Of a stretch of DNA of 64,000 bases, positions 61,101 through 64,000 are shown piece after piece (the first letter of the stretch is position 1; every line of letters starts with the position of its first letter). The DNA comes from Puffinus mauretanicus (taxonomy: Eukaryota > Chordata > Aves > Procellariiformes > Procellariidae). Location: positions 5,096,001-5,160,000 of the forward strand of contig JAJKFH010000948.1 in assembly GCA_023333565.1 (NCBI GenBank), read 5' to 3'. The notes under the pieces are model-generated. The model had not been told where the DNA came from. It worked only from the letters and a program-made list of their open reading frames with translations, and ran no database searches. A program made the position numbers and the translations under genes.

Positions 61101-61464
61101 CTCCAGTAGCTGGCCTTAGACACTCAAGTCTCTCCAGTAGCTTGCCCCAGATACCTCTAGTCTTCCTAGCTGCTGGAACCTGGATGTACAAGCACCTGAG
61201 GTTTGCAGTCCCACTGCAGTTGGTGGTACTCGGATCACTTCTCATTACACACACTTATACATACACACACACACCCCTCCACCAACAATTATCTCCAGTA
61301 GGTTGTCCAAACCTATGGTCTTCCCCACAGATGACCTTCAGATCCCCTGGTCTCTCTGGAAGCTGGCTTGGATTTACAGTCCCTGCAGCAGCTGTCACTC
61401 ACATCTATGGTCTCTTCATTATCTCACCAGTGTCGCACACACCCAGAATACACCACCCAGGAAA
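61101..61464. repeat. diverged tandem duplication, about 161-170 bp
   Basis: Copy A (61132-61292) and copy B (61293 to about 61464) share ordered blocks: CTCCAGTAG(C/G)TTG(C/T)CC, CT(A/C)T(A/G)GTCTTCC, TTT(G/A)CAGTCCC...GCAG, CTTCATTA-like sequence, a CA-rich stretch (CACACACACACCCC or CGCACACACCC) and CCACC...ACAATTA. A third partial unit, CTCCAGTAGCTGGCC, starts at 61101. Confidence 0.75.
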
Positions 61465-61876
61465 ACAATTAAGAATAAATTTTAATAAGAAGACAGGACA
61501 CACTACAGACATCAATCACAGGGCATAGTTGGACAAATCTGCTGACCAGCCATCTGCTCACAGTCTACTGGCTCCTATATCTTCTCTTCCTTCTATTTTC
61601 CCATGCTTGTTCCCCCTCAATCCACCTTGAACTGTCCCTTTCCCTGCCTTTGTTCCTCCCTCTAAGAATCCAATACTCAGTTTCACACATTCCCATCATC
61701 CCCTTAAAATATCCTATAGTAAGTTTCACACAATCCCCAAATCCCGTTAGATCCCATACTGACTCGTATACCCCTGTAGGCAGTAATTCCCTGCAGTCTG
61801 CAAGGTGTTCTGGGAAAGGAGTTTCTTTGACAGAGCCCTCTTGGTGGGTCACGCTGGGGATTGGGGTTAACTGTTC

Positions 61877-61889
61877 TCCTTTTATAGCC
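61877..61889 (-). promoter_or_regulatory. TATA box, probable LTR promoter
   Basis: The plus strand CTCCTTTTATAGC is GCTATAAAAGGAG on minus, an excellent TATA consensus. It supports reading the surrounding element as a reverse-oriented LTR. Confidence 0.5.
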
Positions 61890-61975
61890 TTAGAAGTAGG
61901 CTACAAGCGTTCCTCCAAATGTCATTGGTCATCTGATCCTCGCTGGGCTTTTTCTTTATGGTGACCAGACACTAA

Positions 61976-62850
61976 ACACATAACTTAATAAAAGCTACAA
62001 GCATTTTAAACTAATTGTGCAATTAGAAATATCAGTTGCAGAATTGCTGAGAGAGAGCCTTTGATCACACGTTTAGCTTCAGAGAACAATTGGACTGTAA
62101 ACATCAGGAAAACTCATATTTTCATTTTGTTGCAACTGACTGTGTATAAGTAGTAAACATTTTCTGTGTTTCCCTTAACTGTAAAAACAAGGTAATGCCT
62201 ACCCTAGATTAATGAGTCACATAGCAAACAAGCCTACTAGATTTTGATTTTTTTTTTTCCTCAACAAAAATGTAATAGAGTTTCATTAAGAGGGAAGTGG
62301 AAATTTGCACTCATCCTTTTCTCTCTCTGAACAGGAAGTCCAACATTCAAAAGCAAAATTACTGTAAAATGAAGCCACCTATTCCACAGCAAGAAAATTG
62401 CTGGAATAAGCAATAACCAAGCATGCACTCCCTGTCTTTCACATATATTTTAAAGCCATTGGCCAATTTAAAAAAAAAAAAAAGTTGAAGGAGGGTAAAA
62501 TTCTCCATGAAATAAGTTCTCCTAAGTCATGTGGCACCTGTACATGAACTGAGTGCTATCTCAGAGGGAACAGCAGGCAGAACTCAGTCAACAGGTGCTT
62601 TGCCTCAGCAGCCTGCAAACCACTTGACAGCCAATCAGCAATCATTTCAAAATACATACAGTAAAGCCAGTTGGTTATATACACATTGCTTCTTGTCTGG
62701 TTAAAAGTAGTACTACTTAAGTGGGGGAAGAACATAGGGAGGGACTACTCTTTCCTCACCTGTTTTTACCTTCCTGACAACTTCCCCGGTTTGGTATTTT
62801 TGTCCTTTCAGATGTAGTTCAGCAGCTGGGGAAAGAACTTTAAGCAACTC
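61976..62850. other. non-coding DNA, no gene seen
   Basis: AT-rich, with an A15 run near 62469-62483 and a T-run near 62248. I see no repeat family or coding signal. Confidence 0.6.
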
Positions 62851-63630
62851 ACAGAGTCATAAAAGGCTTGTCTGAAAAGGATCTCTGGAGGTCATCTAGT
62901 TTGATTTCTACTTGAAGAGAAACTATCCACAGCACTAGGTTAGATCAACCATGGCTTTGCCTATTGAGGTCTTGAAAATCTTCAAGAAGGAGGTGCCATG
63001 ACATCTCTAGGTTAACTGACCCAATGCTATACATACACATCTACACCCCCACCCCCTCACACTGACTAGTAAAAAAGTTTTTCTAATATCTAATTCCAAG
63101 CTGCAAGTCATAGCCATCATCCCATCACATCTCCTACCACTACTGAGACAGGTTTGTCTCTGTGATCTTTGTAACTCCCCTTCAAGTAGCTGTCAATTAC
63201 CCTTAAATAAACCTTCATCAGCTTAAATAAGCCTACCCTTCTCAGCCTCTTATTGTAGTTCATGTTTTTTGGTTCTGATTATCTTGATATCCCTCAACTG
63301 GATCATCTCCAGTTTCTCACCAGCTTTTTGAACCGGGAGATTAAAAGGCATAGGGAGTATTGCACATGCAGCCTCAGTAACACTGAACAAAAAGAGATAA
63401 TAACTTCTTTTGATGTTAGCCACAGTAATGTAGCTCAATATGCAGTCTGCCTTCTTCATGATGTAGGTACACTGTTCACTCATATTCAAGGACTTTTCAG
63501 CAGGGCCAGCTGCAGTATAGTCCCAGCCTGTACAGCTGCATGGGGTTATTCTGCCCAAGGTGTAGAACTTTGCATTTCTCCTTCTTGAGCTACCTGAGGT
63601 TTCCAGTGCCCTAATCAACCTGCTCTTGTG
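62851..63630 (-). mobile_element. old CR1 LINE copy, minus orientation
   Basis: Read on plus, the landmarks are the complement of CR1 in 3'-to-5' order: CAGAGTCATAAAAGG (3' end), 'gatctctggaggtcatctagttt', 'ccaatgctatac', 'aagtttttctaatatctaattcc', 'ctcagcctcttattgtagttcatg', 'tggatcatctccagtttctc' and then the last part of ORF2. This copy is far more diverged than the three young plus-strand copies and has a different 3' end, so it comes from an older subfamily. It covers the 3' UTR and the ORF2 C-terminus; the rest is missing. Confidence 0.88.
63430..63600 (-). pseudogene. relic of CR1 ORF2 C-terminal region
   Basis: The minus-strand translation contains RRNAKFYTLGRITP and, at 63504-63436, PAEKSLNMSEQCTYIMKKAD. 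These align in order with [11 protein letters not shown] and [20 protein letters not shown] of the copy at 15.9-17.3 kb. Downstream similarity is lost through substitutions and small indels, and the upstream polymerase domain is absent. It is a non-functional remnant, although an open frame of 127 codons (63250-63633) happens to span it. Confidence 0.85.
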
Positions 63631-64000
63631 CATATGCTACGACAAAGGTACATTAAAAAAGACAAAAAACCAAATCACACACACACACAAAATACCTCAT
63701 TTTTTCCTCCTCATGTACATTTCAAAACATCTGGCTAAATTTCTCTTGGTGTCTGTACAGAAGACCTGTGGTATAGTCAGAACAGCCAGCCAGGAGGTGT
63801 TGCTGTGTAATCAGCTTGCAGTCCCGTATTTGGGTCTTCAACATAATGAGCATCCTTCATTGATCTATCATCACATTTCAATTACTATATATCTCACTGA
63901 CTTCACTGACACAGCCCCGATGCCTGTAGCGTCTTGTTAATTCCAAAGTACTCTGCTATGCACTGTACCAGATCCTTGGGAGGAATTAACTCCAATTTTG
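63631..64000. other. non-coding DNA, no gene seen
   Basis: A short (CA)7 run lies at about 63676-63689. The open frame at 63626-63940 has no recognisable domain. Nothing else is supported up to the window edge. Confidence 0.6.

Larger units (their letters stand above)
61085..61975 (-). mobile_element. probable ERV LTR, minus orientation, family unknown
   Basis: Read on minus, the segment has a good TATA box (TATAAAAGGAG at 61877-61889), a C/T-to-G/A-rich middle, ATTAAA in CTTATTAAAATTTATTC (about 61468-61487) and a diverged tandem duplication (61101-61464). Higher GC, promoter-like order and internal repeats are typical of LTRs. Against it: TATA and ATTAAA are about 400 bases apart, longer than a usual R region, and I find neither clear TG...CA ends nor a target duplication. 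The long open frames over it (155 codons at 61061-61528; 104 at 61650-61964) have no recognisable domain. Confidence 0.4.

Noticed and set aside
61061..61528. 155-codon open frame
   Set aside because: It spans a diverged tandem duplication and CA-rich DNA; the repeats, not coding constraint, keep it open. No domain recognised.

Overview
This window looks like avian nuclear DNA, probably from a neoavian bird, and most likely a gene desert or the inside of a very large intron. Three things show this. First, there are CR1 retrotransposon fragments with the bird-type 3' end (a GATGATCTTAGAGGTCTTTTCCAACC-like stretch followed by ATTCTATG octamers). Second, there are solo LTRs of avian endogenous-retrovirus families, two of them with exact 5-bp target-site duplications. 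Third, the background is AT-rich and CpG-poor, and no open reading frame outside transposons resembles a conserved protein. I found no host exon, tRNA, rRNA, CRISPR array or bacterial-type operon.

Layout. 1-15.9 kb: unique AT-rich DNA with an ancient CR1 remnant (2.4 kb), a short CR1 3' end (6.3 kb), a 67-bp tandem duplication (10.4 kb), a MIR-like core (10.6 kb), a CpG-dense block (12.0-12.3 kb) and a double hairpin (12.4 kb). 15.9-17.3 kb: the largest element, a 1.4-kb CR1 + strand fragment carrying the C-terminal reverse transcriptase region, broken by stops and a frameshift. 17.3-26.4 kb: unique DNA with small repeats. 26.4-35.4 kb: an LTR cluster made of an ERVL-like LTR remnant with internal tandem motifs and two solo LTRs of one family (29286-29800 on -, 34845-35442 on +) in inverted orientation about 5 kb apart. 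35.4-50 kb: unique DNA, simple repeats, a MIR-like core, ancient interspersed repeats and an unexplained CpG-dense block at 48.1-48.3 kb. 50.2-50.5 kb: a probable non-autonomous DNA transposon with terminal inverted repeats. 52.2 kb: a long imperfect hairpin. 54.8 kb: a purine tract. 55.0-55.4 kb: a CR1 3' end. 56.4 kb: the 5' part of another LTR. 61.1-62.0 kb: a probable reverse-oriented LTR with a diverged internal duplication and a TATA box. 62.85-63.63 kb: an old reverse-oriented CR1 with a relic of its ORF2.

Functionally, the recognisable coding content is dead retrotransposon sequence. The parts most worth a second look are the inverted solo LTR pair with a microsatellite expansion in one member, the 52.2-kb hairpin, the TIR element at 50.2 kb, and the CpG-dense islands that no recognised repeat explains. 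I see no convincing evidence of a new coding system. Family names rest on recalled consensus patterns and were not searched.
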